Assembly (NCBI RefSeq): GCF_030052815.1
Contig: NC_079496.1
Span: 11,485,100 to 11,549,099, forward strand
Source of the DNA: Hevea brasiliensis
Lineage: Eukaryota; Streptophyta; Magnoliopsida; Malpighiales; Euphorbiaceae
Reading direction: 5' to 3'
Length of the DNA: 64,000 nucleotides
The translations under genes were made by a program, and so were the position numbers. The notes under the pieces were generated by a model. That model was not told the origin of the DNA and did not search any database. It saw nothing but the letters and a program-made list of their open reading frames with translations. Positions 26,069 to 36,955 of this stretch are shown one piece after another. Numbering within the stretch: position 1 is the first letter of the stretch; each line of letters opens with the position of its first letter.

Positions 26069-27346
26069 TCAGAAGAAAGCCCTACTCCCATAAAACACGC
26101 GGGAGCCACTGTTCTTTGACGACTGCACTTTCTGATCAGAAGTTGAACTTCCTGAACTTGTTGGTCCACTATCAATGTCCAATGGAAGCTTCATCTTTGC
26201 CAATGACTCCGTGAATTGCTGCATACTCTTCATGTACATATCTACTATATCCTGTTGTACCACATTCTGCTCTGGTTCCAAATTAACTGAAATAACAGGC
26301 TTTGCAATTTTCTCACTTTGTGCCCCACCAGAGGAATCAGTCTCACCATCTCCACCCTTTTTCTCTTTTTGAGCCGAGTCATGCTCCTGGCTTGGTGGTT
26401 TTGAAGCTGGAGCATCAGATGTATCAGAGCTTGCAGCAACAGAAGGAGAAGAAACCCCATTTGTTGACACACTGCTAGGAGGAGAATCAGGCTTAGAAAC
26501 TTTAATGGCATCCACAGTAGCAGCCAAGAAGCTTGCCATGGCATCAACACCAATGTCTGAACTAACATGATTCTCAGCATCAGACGTGACCAAACTCTCA
26601 GAGGTTTCAGAGCCCGCACTGGTACATGAGATCCCAATATACTCTGAAACCATCATCTGGTTTTCATTCACAATTTTAGGATCTGGAAACTCAATCTTAT
26701 CAAATTCAGTAGGGAGTGATTCCTGTATCTCTACATCCTGCACAGTTCCGTCCGTAGCTGAAGCAGCAGGCATTGCAGGAATTGCCATGACATCGGGTGA
26801 AGCTCCATTATATGATAGAGATAACTGAACAAACCCTGCAGGAGAATGGAATAAATCAGTTGAAGAAAGAGAGAACTCTTTCTCCAGCTTCCCATTCTTG
26901 ATTAGAACATCAGACAGGGGCACCAAGGCAAACCCTAGCAACTGATCCTCCAGATAATTCCTCACCCTGCTCATCATGAATATCTCACATTTAAGAGAAG
27001 AATCAATAGTCCTAACATTGAGCCGCAGATTATCATTGAAGACTGGGTTCCTCCCACCACCATTGATGATTTTGGTGGATACTGTGTTTTCAGGATCACT
27101 GGTCAGGCAAAACTTAGCATAAACATCTTGCTTGTGGTAAATACATATGTTATGGATGTCCCTAGCCTGATGTACGTAGACCTCAAGAATGCCAATGAAA
27201 TCCTGCAAGCTGCCGACCATGGCTTCCTTTCTCTGGACCTCAATTCCCTTGGACAAACTACCAGAGGTCCGAACTGCACAATCAAATTCTGGTTCAGCAA
27301 CAATAGAACTCTTGAATGGTGATACAACAGATTGAGGGGAATCCAT
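26069..27346 (-). CDS. Plant C2-domain protein with a long disordered tail
   Basis: A single coding exon of 425 residues. The ATG at 27346-27344 is the first in frame; an acceptor (tttggcag, exon from 27368) lies just upstream, so the leader is spliced. A C2 domain spans about residues 50-180 (start GILEVYVHQARD, end GFVQLSLSYNG). Of the usual calcium ligands, Asp63 and Asp74 are present, but loop 3 reads SRVRNYLED where Asp-x-Asp is expected, so calcium binding may be weak or absent. Residues about 190-405 are Ser/Pro/Glu-rich and look disordered. The C-terminus SRVFYGSRAFF is a compact conserved-looking tail. Plant C2 proteins generally bind phospholipid membranes; a membrane-linked role is inferred and the partner is unknown. 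Confidence 0.88.
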   Translation of the reverse strand: MDSPQSVVSPFKSSIVAEPEFDCAVRTSGSLSKGIEVQRKEAMVGSLQDFIGILEVYVHQARDIHNICIYHKQDVYAKFCLTSDPENTVSTKIINGGGRNPVFNDNLRLNVRTIDSSLKCEIFMMSRVRNYLEDQLLGFALVPLSDVLIKNGKLEKEFSLSSTDLFHSPAGFVQLSLSYNGASPDVMAIPAMPAASATDGTVQDVEIQESLPTEFDKIEFPDPKIVNENQMMVSEYIGISCTSAGSETSESLVTSDAENHVSSDIGVDAMASFLAATVDAIKVSKPDSPPSSVSTNGVSSPSVAASSDTSDAPASKPPSQEHDSAQKEKKGGDGETDSSGGAQSEKIAKPVISVNLEPEQNVVQQDIVDMYMKSMQQFTESLAKMKLPLDIDSGPTSSGSSTSDQKVQSSKNSGSRVFYGSRAFF

Positions 27347-27913
27347 TATCACGCCAAGAAAAATGTACCTGCCAAAGAAAAAAAAAAGGATCTATTTGAA
27401 AAATAAAGTCACCTAAATGGATATCCTATAGGAGAAACTGCTACTTTCCCTGTCTGATCTTAAAAGACCCAAAGCCAGAAATTTAAGCCAAATTGATAAG
27501 ATTTGTGACACTTCTTTAGTAAAACCTCAAGTGTTGAGATCCAACAATGAAGCTCAATTCTTAAAGAGGTTATGAAACTAGCTGCTTTAAAACCCAGCAC
27601 AAAAAACCCGAGTTGCAGATTTCTGAGCCGAAACAAATACAACTCCTAAAATTCACAAGCGGAATTGCAAAAAGAAACCTTTCAATGCTCCAAAAGAAAG
27701 ATTAAGCTCACTGCCAAACTGCCAAGCAAACTGAAACCTAGCTTCAGGCACAGCACAAAATTCTCGAAAAGCAGGAAATGAGAGCTTTAGCTCCAAGACA
27801 AAACCAAAAACCTAACCTTAAAATTAAAACCGAACCTAACCTGAGAGACAACAACTAGATGCAAAGTCAAACCTGAGCTCACCTTAACACAGAGAACCCT
27901 CAAAACCCCCCCC

Positions 27914-27918
<5 letters not shown>

Positions 27919-27954
<36 letters not shown>
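27919..27954. repeat. (GA)18 microsatellite
   Basis: Uninterrupted ga dinucleotide run, in the putative leader intron of the C2 gene. Confidence 0.95.
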
Positions 27955-27955
<1 letters not shown>

Positions 27956-28739
27956 GTGGCACAGGAACTACAAAACCCAGACTCCGAACTCAAAGAACAG
28001 CGAGACCCTGAACTCGTGAATTGTAACCAACCTACAAATCAAAATAAAGAAATAGCAGAAGCCAAAACCTTGCCGGTGAACCACTCCAGGCTCCCCAAAC
28101 TTAAAGGCAGGCAAGGACCCGTCAACAGTTATACCACAAGACCAAATTCCAATAAAGCTATCAACTTTTCCACACAGAAACCAGAATCCGAGGAGAGTGA
28201 AACAAGGAAAGCAAAAGGCACAGTAACCCAGATCACGATACAAAATTCAAAAAACAAACCCCCCAAAACTCAAAGGATAATCTCCTCTAAAACCCTACAA
28301 CGCCGCATCTTACAAACACGGAAGTGGCTAAAAGCCAAAGATTGCACAACAACCCAGGTTCATCACTCAAAATTAAGAATGAAACCCACTAAAAATTCTC
28401 CTCAAAAGCAGAAAGAAATGACTAAAAATTCTCCTCAAAAGCAGAAAGAAATGAACTCCCCAATTATTTCAAAAAAAATAAAAAAGAAATTGACAAAAAA
28501 AAAAAAAACAAAAGATGGGTATTGCTTAAACTGCCTTTACCTCCAAAGTCAAAATGAATTGAGCAGAATCTGTGGCTCTAATCCAAGATCTGGCCAAGAC
28601 TCAGTTCGTAAACCGAGGTCTTCTTTTTCGCTTTTTAGCTTTTACTGTTGAACTTCAAAGAAAACAAGCAAGTGAAGTGCTCAAGAATAACCGAAAAGAA
28701 GGAATAAATTCCAACTTAATCTAAACAAATACGGGCAGT

Positions 28740-28742
<3 letters not shown>

Positions 28743-28773
<31 letters not shown>
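28743..28773. repeat. (GA)15 microsatellite
   Basis: Uninterrupted ga run, read as CT on the coding strand of the C2 gene, about 50 bp downstream of its TATA-like word. Confidence 0.95.
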
Positions 28774-28775
<2 letters not shown>

Positions 28776-28989
28776 GAAGATGCTCGTATGGATACTTGTC
28801 GCTTGTCGGATAGGTTGCGTGATATATATAAACGAGCGAAAAATGCGTAGTAGACAAAGGAATGAATAATTTTTGTAATTGGGATTTTATATACAGGAAA
28901 TATAAAAAGAAAGAAGGAAGGGTCTTTAAAATCTTTTCATAAGAATGGAGAGACAGCGGCCCACGAGTTGGCAATGGCAAGGGAGGAAC

Positions 28990-30640
28990 CAATTAGAGGA
29001 GAGATGAGTGCGTTTTTGCAGTTGGGGACATTGAAACATCTAAGCCTGCAATTCTTTATATACTGTTTCCAGCCTGCAATTTGTCACATTCTGAGCCGCG
29101 CCTCAAGATTTTGATATTTTCATATTCAGCGTCTTCTTTAACTTTCATTTTTTTTTTTAATAAAAAAAATCGAATTAGTATTCGATTATGGGTTTTTTTT
29201 TTTCACACTGTTGGTCAAGGTGGAGAAATAATAACTAATAAAAAGTAAAATGCCCTTTTTATCCTTAAAAAATTTTTAAAATATCATTTAAGCTATGTTT
29301 GGAATTGAAAAAAATAAGAGGAAAAAAATTATGAAAAAAAAATATATATTTTTTCTCTTTTTTTATTTAAAAATAGGAAAAATTAAATAGGATAAAAAAT
29401 AAAGATAGATTATAATAAATAAATGTTATTATTTATTTTTTCTTTATTTAAAAAAAAATAAAAATAAATAAAATTAATTTTTTTATAATTATTTATTTTA
29501 TTTATAAATAAAATTGATAAAATGAATATTTTATTATTTAAAAAAATAAATTTCTCTCCTTAATATCTAAATGAGAAAAGAAAAATAATTTTTATATTAT
29601 TTTTATTTATTTTTTTATTTTTCTTCTTTTGTTTTCTTTATATTCTTTATATTTGAAAAAAGATAAAGAATGATAAATTTAAAGGGTGTAAGAAATAAAA
29701 TAGATATAATAAGAAAAATTGAGGTTTAATGAATAAGGGATAATAGTTTTACCCTATCTTACCCTCTATTTATTCACATATAAATACATGAATTACTTAA
29801 TCATCATCCTCCTTATTCAAATAGACTCTTAGAATTTTATTTAATAATATATTAAATTGTTATAAAAATATTATTTTTAAAAGTAAATTTAATATATTTT
29901 AATAATAATAATTTTAGAAGAACAAATAATTTTTTAAATTATTTTTATTAACAATAAAATAATTTTAATTTCAATCCTGAAGCCTACACATTTAAAAGTG
30001 TACTGAAATTTTGTGTTGAATTTTATAAGATAAAGTAGGGAATTTTTAACTTTATCATACAACCTTTCTGATGATTTTGATCATTAGGATCAGTTTAATT
30101 TTAAAAAAAAATTGAAATTGAGATATTAAAAATATATATTTTTTTACCATATAAATCCAATAATCAATTTTTTTTAAAGACATAGAAATTTCAAATTATA
30201 ATCTAATTTGAAATTACTTAATTTCAGTTTTATTTAAGAAAATAATTTTTTTATAGGATTTAATAGATTTTTTTTTCTTGAATTCTTTTTTGCTTTGAAA
30301 ATGTTTATACAACTTTAGTTTTGCATAAATATACTGAATTTTTTTTCTAATTTTATAAGAGAAGGAGGGACATTTTTTAATTAAGGCAAGATAAAAGGGA
30401 AAGCATAAAGGGGGTGGGTGTGAGAGGAGAGGAGAAAAAAGAGGGAAAGAGGCATATAATTTGAGTAAGGCAAACAGAAAAAGTTTTGAATAGAATATAA
30501 TTGTTAAAATTTAGAGTCCAAAAATTGAATAATAAGAAATTTTAAGATTTTTTTAAAATAGATTTATCTAATTTAATTTCATGACTAAATTACTCATTTG
30601 AAAAACTTAAGTTTGAGTCTCTATTTTATTCTATTATTTA
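28990..30640. other. AT-rich spacer
   Basis: No gene or RNA seen. Dominated by A/T homopolymers and aataaat-type words from 29150 onward. Confidence 0.55.
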
Positions 30641-31122
30641 GGGTGAGCATTCGGTTCGAACCAAACAGAACCGAATTAAATTATAAAAATCAAACTGAAC
30701 AGAAATGGATGAAAAATCGAATCGAATCGAATTGTTCTATTTTGGTTTGGTTCAGATTAAACCGATCAGTTTTAATTTTTGATTAATTTTTTAATTTAGA
30801 CTTGATTTTCTACTTAATTGGTCTAATATTGATTTTGATTTGAACTTAATAACCATAAATCAATGAAATTAAATAATTAATATATATAAAATTAAATATA
30901 ATTCATAAATTTCTCATAAAAATAAATCAATTCAAAAATTACTATTCTATTCGATTCAGTTTAATCGATTTTTTATCTTTAAAATTGAATCGAACAGAAA
31001 TAATCGAAATTTTTATAATGTAAAATCGAACCAAACTGATTAAATTTTAAAATTGAATCAATTGAATCGAATTAATTTGATTCGATTCAATTTTTTTATT
31101 TGATTCAAATTCTACTCAGCTC
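30641..31122. mobile_element. MITE-like palindromic element
   Basis: The left end reads gggtgagcattcggttcgaa and the right end reads ctactcagctct, so the ends are imperfect inverted repeats (GGGTGAGCA against AGCTGAGTA). Both flanks inside carry mirrored words (cgaaccaaacagaaccg left, gattcgattcaattt right; several gaatcgaa and ttcgattc pairs). The flanks tattattt and tattatta may be a decayed 8-bp target duplication, which would suit a hAT-type MITE. There is no coding sequence. Confidence 0.6.
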
Positions 31123-31836
31123 TATTATTATTATTATTATCATTATTTTTATTTAATTTATTTATTTTTTTAAGTTTTACGTTAATGAGATTCTTTTATC
31201 CTTGATTTTTTATCATTAAAAATATTTTCATTTTTGAATTTTTATTATTATTAAATTTTTTGTCTTGATGCAAGTAGAGAGACTAAAATAATCAATAAAA
31301 TTAAATGCATTCGATTAAATTATATATTTTAAAAAATATAAAAATTAAATTATTAATTTTAATATAATTAATGAATTATACAGTAATTTACTTTTTCTTT
31401 ATACAAAATTTTAACTTTATCCGAGAGGCTAGAAATCGAGAATGGTTTAAAGCCGTAGAGGAGAGCTTTGCCAGTTTTACCAATAAAATAATGTAGAAAA
31501 CCTGAGAACTCCTCCACACGTCTGGAAATTGAGAAACACAAGAATTTTGCATAGACTTTACCAGACGGCAGTCTGCGCTCTGCAACAGACAGTCTGCTCA
31601 GATTCTTCAAAACAATAAAAGAACAGAGAAAGATAATTATTGGGTAGTTGAAAAATTCTGAGGACAGCATCATATCATTATGTGTCTTGCTTGTTCAGCG
31701 TAGAAAGGGTAGTGCCAAAACAGTGCTGCCATCACCACTTCATCAAAAAACACTACAGATTGTATCCTGCTTCAACAATTTTAAAAGATTAGGAAGGCGC
31801 CTTCAATGACCCATATCCCTTTGTTCCTTTGTCCAC

Positions 31837-31862
31837 CTCTCTCTCTCTCTCTCTCTCTCTCT
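31837..31862. repeat. (CT)n microsatellite
   Basis: Thirteen ct repeats followed by a tatgtgtatatataca word. Confidence 0.9.
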
Positions 31863-32130
31863 ATGTGTATATATACATAGCTTATAAAAAGTAATTAAAT
31901 TATAATAAAATTTGTATAATTTAATTAAATTATTTTTTATTTTATATAATTAAAAGTGAAAAAAAAAGATAAATTATAAAAAATTAAAAAAATTATTATT
32001 ATGATTAATAAAAATAAGAGTAAAATTAAAAAAAATAATAATTAATATATCTTACTCTTTTTGAAGTAGTAAATTATTTTAAATAAAATAATTTAAAAAA
32101 GTAAAAATGAGGGAAGAGGATAATAAATTT

Positions 32131-32133
<3 letters not shown>

Positions 32134-32208
<75 letters not shown>
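32134..32208. repeat. Compound (TA)n(GA)n microsatellite
   Basis: About fourteen ta repeats to 32161 run straight into about twenty-three ga repeats to 32208. Very likely polymorphic. Confidence 0.95.
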
Positions 32209-32211
<3 letters not shown>

Positions 32212-33713
32212 TGCGGAGATTACTTGTTGTGATCGAATGTGAAACTTCCAAGAACACAACATACTCAACTGAAAATGAAATTGAAGAATTCCTAATTCAT
32301 GTAATGACAATGATGTTCTTTCAATTTACAATGGACCCTCCTCTTGCTTGCCTTGCTTTTTTACAGTGAATCATATTGCCTTTAATGTAGTTTTGTCCAT
32401 TTCAATTCACAAAGGAGTTGATGTTCTTGGATTCTCTGCTGCTGATGACAATAAATGCTATCCCCAGCTTACAAGTTTGGGTTTGAATTATGAAATGTGA
32501 ATCCCTAAAATAAGTCAATTATTATTAGGTTGATTTGGACCATTCAACCTTCTTTCAGCCCAATTAATTAATTATTTGTACAAAAAAATTAAAATAAGGG
32601 CTCCATTTGATGGGAAACAATATCAATTATAGGTAAACAACAAACACATCAATGTTCATGTCACTGGTGCTATTCAAATTTCAAATAGGCGGTTAGATTG
32701 CCATTATTATTATTATTACTACTATTTTAAGAAATATAAATTGCCACAATAATAGTATTTTTTTTTTTAATAATTGGCTACCTTCAACATTATTGAACTA
32801 AAATATTTAGTACATTTATTTGTATAAAATAAAATAATATAATTAAATAAATCAATAAGTAACTATCAAAGTATTTAGTTTGACTTATAAATAAATCAAA
32901 CCCGTTTATATATAGAAAGTCATGAGTAAATTAATATTTAATTTGATTTAATTTATAAATTAAAAAAAATTATTTAAAATAAATTAGAAGTCATAAATAA
33001 GAAACCATTACTTATAATTTTTCTATTTATTTTAAAATTATTTTTTAATTAAATAAAAAATTATATTATCTTAATAATTTTTAAAAATATCAATACTATC
33101 TTCATTTTAATAATTACAATACTTAATTGTATATATATTTTTTTAATTAAGTTCTTTTCAATTAGTTTTTAATTAAATATTTAAGCTATTTAAAAGTTAA
33201 TTTTAAATAATTTTATCAAATAATTAACTATTTATTTTAAAAGTAGCTTATAAATTAAAAAATATATTTTAAATCAAAAATTAAAAGTAAGTAATAAAAC
33301 TAAATCGAAAGTCATTCGATGTTTAGATTAAATTAAATTTTAATGATTAGTTCACAATATATAAGTCTTATTAATTGTTTCAAAGCTTGTGGTGTAGAGT
33401 AGTGCATACAAATCAACCATTTACTTTTCCATTTTATCTAAATATATGGTTTTAAATTTCATTTTATTCTTATAGTAATAATTAAGAGTTAAAGTAGGTT
33501 TCAACAATAAATAAATCAAATTATATTCGATTTATTTGGGTTTAATTGACAAAATTTAAATTCAATTTGATTATGTATTCAAATTGAATTTTAAATTAAA
33601 TAATTTGAGTATCAAATTGATTCATATTCAAATATTATGATTATTGTTTTCAATGATTGCGAGTCTAATTAGATTTTTAAATTTATTAATGATATGATAT
33701 ATAAATTTAAACT

Positions 33714-34030
33714 GGTGTAGGCAGTTTGCGATATTATGGAGAGGAATATGGAGAGAGATAGACATAGGTAAGAAAATGGATAGATTAGATGAGAAGAGAA
33801 AAGAATATTCAGAGATGAGAGAAAAATATTCGTGTTTATTAATTCTTGGAATAACCTATTCTAATATATGTATACTCTATTTATAGACTCCTCCTGTAAC
33901 TACTTTCTCCTTACAAGCTGTAACATCTTTATAACTACTCACTATTTTACTCCTTCCACATGCAATTATAACCATTATTCTCCTTACGGTATTCATTACA
34001 TTTCCCACTCTTTGAAATCATTATTGTCCT
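33714..34030 (-). mobile_element. LTR remnant (minus orientation)
   Basis: Read on the minus strand it has an LTR-like 3' part: a TATA-type ctataaata (complement of 33877-33886), then wording typical of LTR leaders (gttattccaagaattaataaacacga), then an end ...aactgcctacacca at 33714. No gag or pol reading frame is attached and the 5' border is not clear. The last 26 bases recur at 36949. Confidence 0.45.
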
Positions 34031-34764
34031 CAAGAATGAGGAGGCTGCAACACTGAAATTATTGATTATGAGTAATAAACCAGCACCAAAATGTCAATTC
34101 ATCTCCTTTGTCATAGTAGTCTTTCTTTCTTTGTCTTTTCCATCTTTCAAATACATATTATTTAAGAATTACAAATGCAATGTTCTTCAAAATTAATTTC
34201 TTCTTCTTCACCCTTCTTGATATCTCCTATATCCTCTATGGATGTTAGGAACTCACAATAGTAAAACTCGCAATCATGAAGCTGGATCTGCAAATCAAGC
34301 TGTACGAGGTGGATTAGAATAGCAGTTATCACACACTCTTGAATTGAATGGTGTGAAGAAGTGGAAGCGTGAATAAAGGGCATTAGAACCTTGAATTTGA
34401 AAAATTATTTATAAGGTTACATGCACCATACTAAGTGTCTTATGATCCTAATCAATTTACAATACCCAATTGCATACCAAAATACATTTTAGCATGTATT
34501 AAAATTTCATTTGCCATTAAAAATTGTGAATTAACATTTAATTCAATTAAATCCTACCTAAAAGAGGGATTTTTAGGTAATAACCTCTTGATACATAATT
34601 AAAGTCTTTTAGGATGTTTTTAGGACCCCAAATGTTGTCCCTCTAGTTTGTCCACCACAAGCATACACAAAATATACAATGACAGCCCCTAGACTGGCTT
34701 CTCAAGCCTTGTCAATCAATTTTGAGATGGGGTTTATACTTTGTGAAGGTTGTATGAATGTATT

Positions 34765-36459
34765 TGGTGTTAGAAACACTTTCTAATAATTTTAATTCAA
34801 GAGGAAATCATAGTTTTTCCCTTGAATCAATTGAGAAATTGAAAAGGAGAGGGAGAGACAAAGTTGCTGTCCAACTTGAGAGAAAAGAGAGAAGAATGTG
34901 TTTTTCTTTATAAATTTTCTTTATATACTTAGGCCAAACCCTAACTTACTCCCTTGCCACATGTCATTACAAGATCCCATCTTGTTATTATTTAATTTAA
35001 TCCTATGAAGTCAAGTGTCAAGCTCCAGTTAAATCATGACATGTGGTCTTCCATCATAGGAAGACAAGTGGCAAGATCATATGGTGCCATGTGTCACCAT
35101 CTCATGGAGTCACATGTCACTATGTGAAAAGACCAATTTGCCCATACTTTTTAATTTGAGTTCTCAATCCAAAATTATAATTTCTCATCTTTAAATCAAT
35201 TTATATAAAATATAAATTAATTAATTAATATCTATTAATTAATTTCTCATAATTAAATTTATATTTAATCAAATTAAATATAAATTTAATTTATACTATA
35301 CATCCAATAACCTAGATTTGGTTTCAAGTCATGCTAGGGACTTTACAATCTTATTGAAAACAAAACCTCTTTAATTAATTAATTAAACTCTTTAATTAAT
35401 TAATTAAATCACATTTTAAATGGTGATTAGGTTGTGTAGATGTGTGACTTATTAGGCTTGTTACTTATTGACAATAAAAAGTAATATTAACTCTTAATAT
35501 CATTATAACTATTTCTTACCATAAATGATTTCTCTAAATCATTTTAGGCAGACCATGGTTGACACCTAGCATAGTATGTCATGGCCACCCAATCAGTAAT
35601 AAACAATACCTTAAATGAATATTTAATCATATGTTACTTTGCACTAGAATCTCTCCGTTACAAAATCCCAATTCGAGCTGGAGTCATAGTTAATGTCAAA
35701 CCCCATTTGCTATAAATATTATGTTATCTTTTAATTTCAGTTCTTGATTAATTAGATTTTCTTATCATAAACTCTTTTCTGACTAAATCTGTCTATTCTG
35801 GCTAAGAACTTGAAACATCAAGAACAATTAAATGAACATAGGATTTTATCCCTATTTACTTAGGGTAACGGATTCTATCTTGATCAACACCTATCTCTAT
35901 ATATAACTAGTAGGAGCCAACACATGCTCATATACCCATACAAAATACAAGCATGAAAGAAGTATCAAACTCAAACCACCTATATACAAGATAACTGTGT
36001 TATTTCAGGTCTAAAAATTATATGCTCTGATATGATATATGAAAATGCATTGACAAGAGAAAACTCCATGTGCTTGTCATAAGCATTGCTGGTTCGACCT
36101 ACTTATCATGTATAAGTGCCTATCATATTTGTTATGTAGCACGAAACTTACCACTCCATCTTATTTATATCTCATATAAATACCTTAGGAACAAACATGA
36201 TTACAATCTTTCTGGATAAGTCATGTCCTTTGTGAAGTATCCTTGATTGTGAATCAATTTATGATACTTTGTGCTATAAATACTATCACTCATATTCTTA
36301 ACAACTTAATAATAGAATTTCTAATCAAACATCAATAGACATTTTCTATTACACATAAATATATTATGTAAACAAAAAAGTGAAATTGTCTTTTATTAAT
36401 AAGATATATACAAGATACATATAAAATGATATGTTTTAGGGCATACTACTAACATGGTG
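34765..36459 (-). mobile_element. Probable solo LTR (minus orientation)
   Basis: The interval 34768-36454 has perfect short inverted ends (plus strand TGTTAG...CTAACA), the hallmark of LTRs. On the minus strand, a TATA-like tatataaa lies about 1.53 kb in (near 34927-34920), followed by a leader-like pyrimidine-rich stretch and the end about 150 bp later. The 5-mer TGGTG sits at 34765-34769 and 36455-36459; the left copy overlaps the element's first two bases, so it is only a tentative target duplication. No primer-binding site or polyprotein adjoins it, which favours a solo LTR of about 1.69 kb. Confidence 0.55.
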
Positions 36460-36653
36460 AAGGAGTGAAGATTCAAGTAGCTGATTTTCATGGAAAGTTA
36501 CATGCGGAGGATAATTTGGATTGGGAAGCTAGTTTGGAGAATTACTTTGAACGAAAACTCATGGATGAAAATCGAAAGGTGCTATTTGTAAAGCTTAAAT
36601 TGAGGGGACTACACTTCAATAGTGGAAGATAGTTGAAGAGATAAACAAGGTAT
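36459..36653 (+). pseudogene. Ty3/gypsy gag fragment
   Basis: In two frames, the stretch reads as a retrotransposon Gag core: VKIQVADFHGKLH, then DNLDWEASLENYFE, then KLKLRGTTLQ, a stop codon in place of one W, and WKIVEEIN. This order is the signature of the plant gypsy gag domain. It begins right at the edge of the solo LTR and fades after about 65 codons. Both the in-frame stop and the frameshift show it is dead. Confidence 0.75.
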
Positions 36654-36671
36654 GTGAATGAGTACAAACCC

Positions 36672-36955
36672 TATTTTACTAATTTTATTCTATTGCATTT
36701 TAATCCATTTTGTAACTATGTTAGGCTATTGCTAGTTGAATGCTAAGGGCTATATAAACTTTATTTCTCTTTTTTAGTTTCTTATATAATTGGAGAAACC
36801 GGGGCTTGAACATATTCTCTGCCAGCATCCTACACCCGCTACCACCTGCAGTAGGGGCAAATAGCTTTATTTTACTAATTTACTTTTTAACCCATTTTGT
36901 CACCATGTGCAGCCACTATTAGTTGAAAGCTAAGGTCTTTATCTACATTGGTGTA
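36672..36955. repeat. Diverged tandem pair, about 185-bp period
   Basis: 36672-36768 and 36871-36953 share the order attttactaatt, cattttgt(a/c)ac, and (c)tattagttgaaagctaagg-type words. Spacing is about 185-200 bp. They lie between the gag fragment and the second 26-bp motif. Function unknown. Confidence 0.55.

Larger units (their letters stand above)
27347..28835 (-). promoter_or_regulatory. 5' leader, leader intron and core promoter of the C2 gene
   Basis: On the minus strand a TATA-like tttatatatatc lies at about 28833-28822. A plausible leader exon follows, ending at 28541 (ggag/gtaaag). The intron then ends at 27369, giving an intron of about 1.17 kb. Two CT-runs as read on this strand (28743-28773 in the leader, 27919-27954 in the intron) fit the pyrimidine-rich patches common near plant transcription starts. 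The plus-strand frame of 231 codons at 27956-28651 lies opposite this region and is lysine/proline-rich low-complexity sequence, so I do not call it a gene. Confidence 0.45.
31123..33713. other. AT-rich spacer with microsatellites
   Basis: 31380-31810 is more balanced in composition, but its frames (101 codons on the minus strand) match nothing known. The rest is AT-rich. Two dinucleotide tracts are listed separately. No gene supported. Confidence 0.5.

Noticed and set aside
27956..28651. 231-codon plus-strand frame opposite the C2 gene leader
   Set aside because: Lys/Pro/Ser/Asn-rich low-complexity translation with an internal duplicated NSPQKQKEM word, no family resemblance, and overlap with the putative leader intron of the minus-strand gene.
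32074..32310. 78-codon minus-strand frame with a Ser-Leu and Tyr-Ile repeat
   Set aside because: It is only the translation of the (TA)n(GA)n microsatellite.
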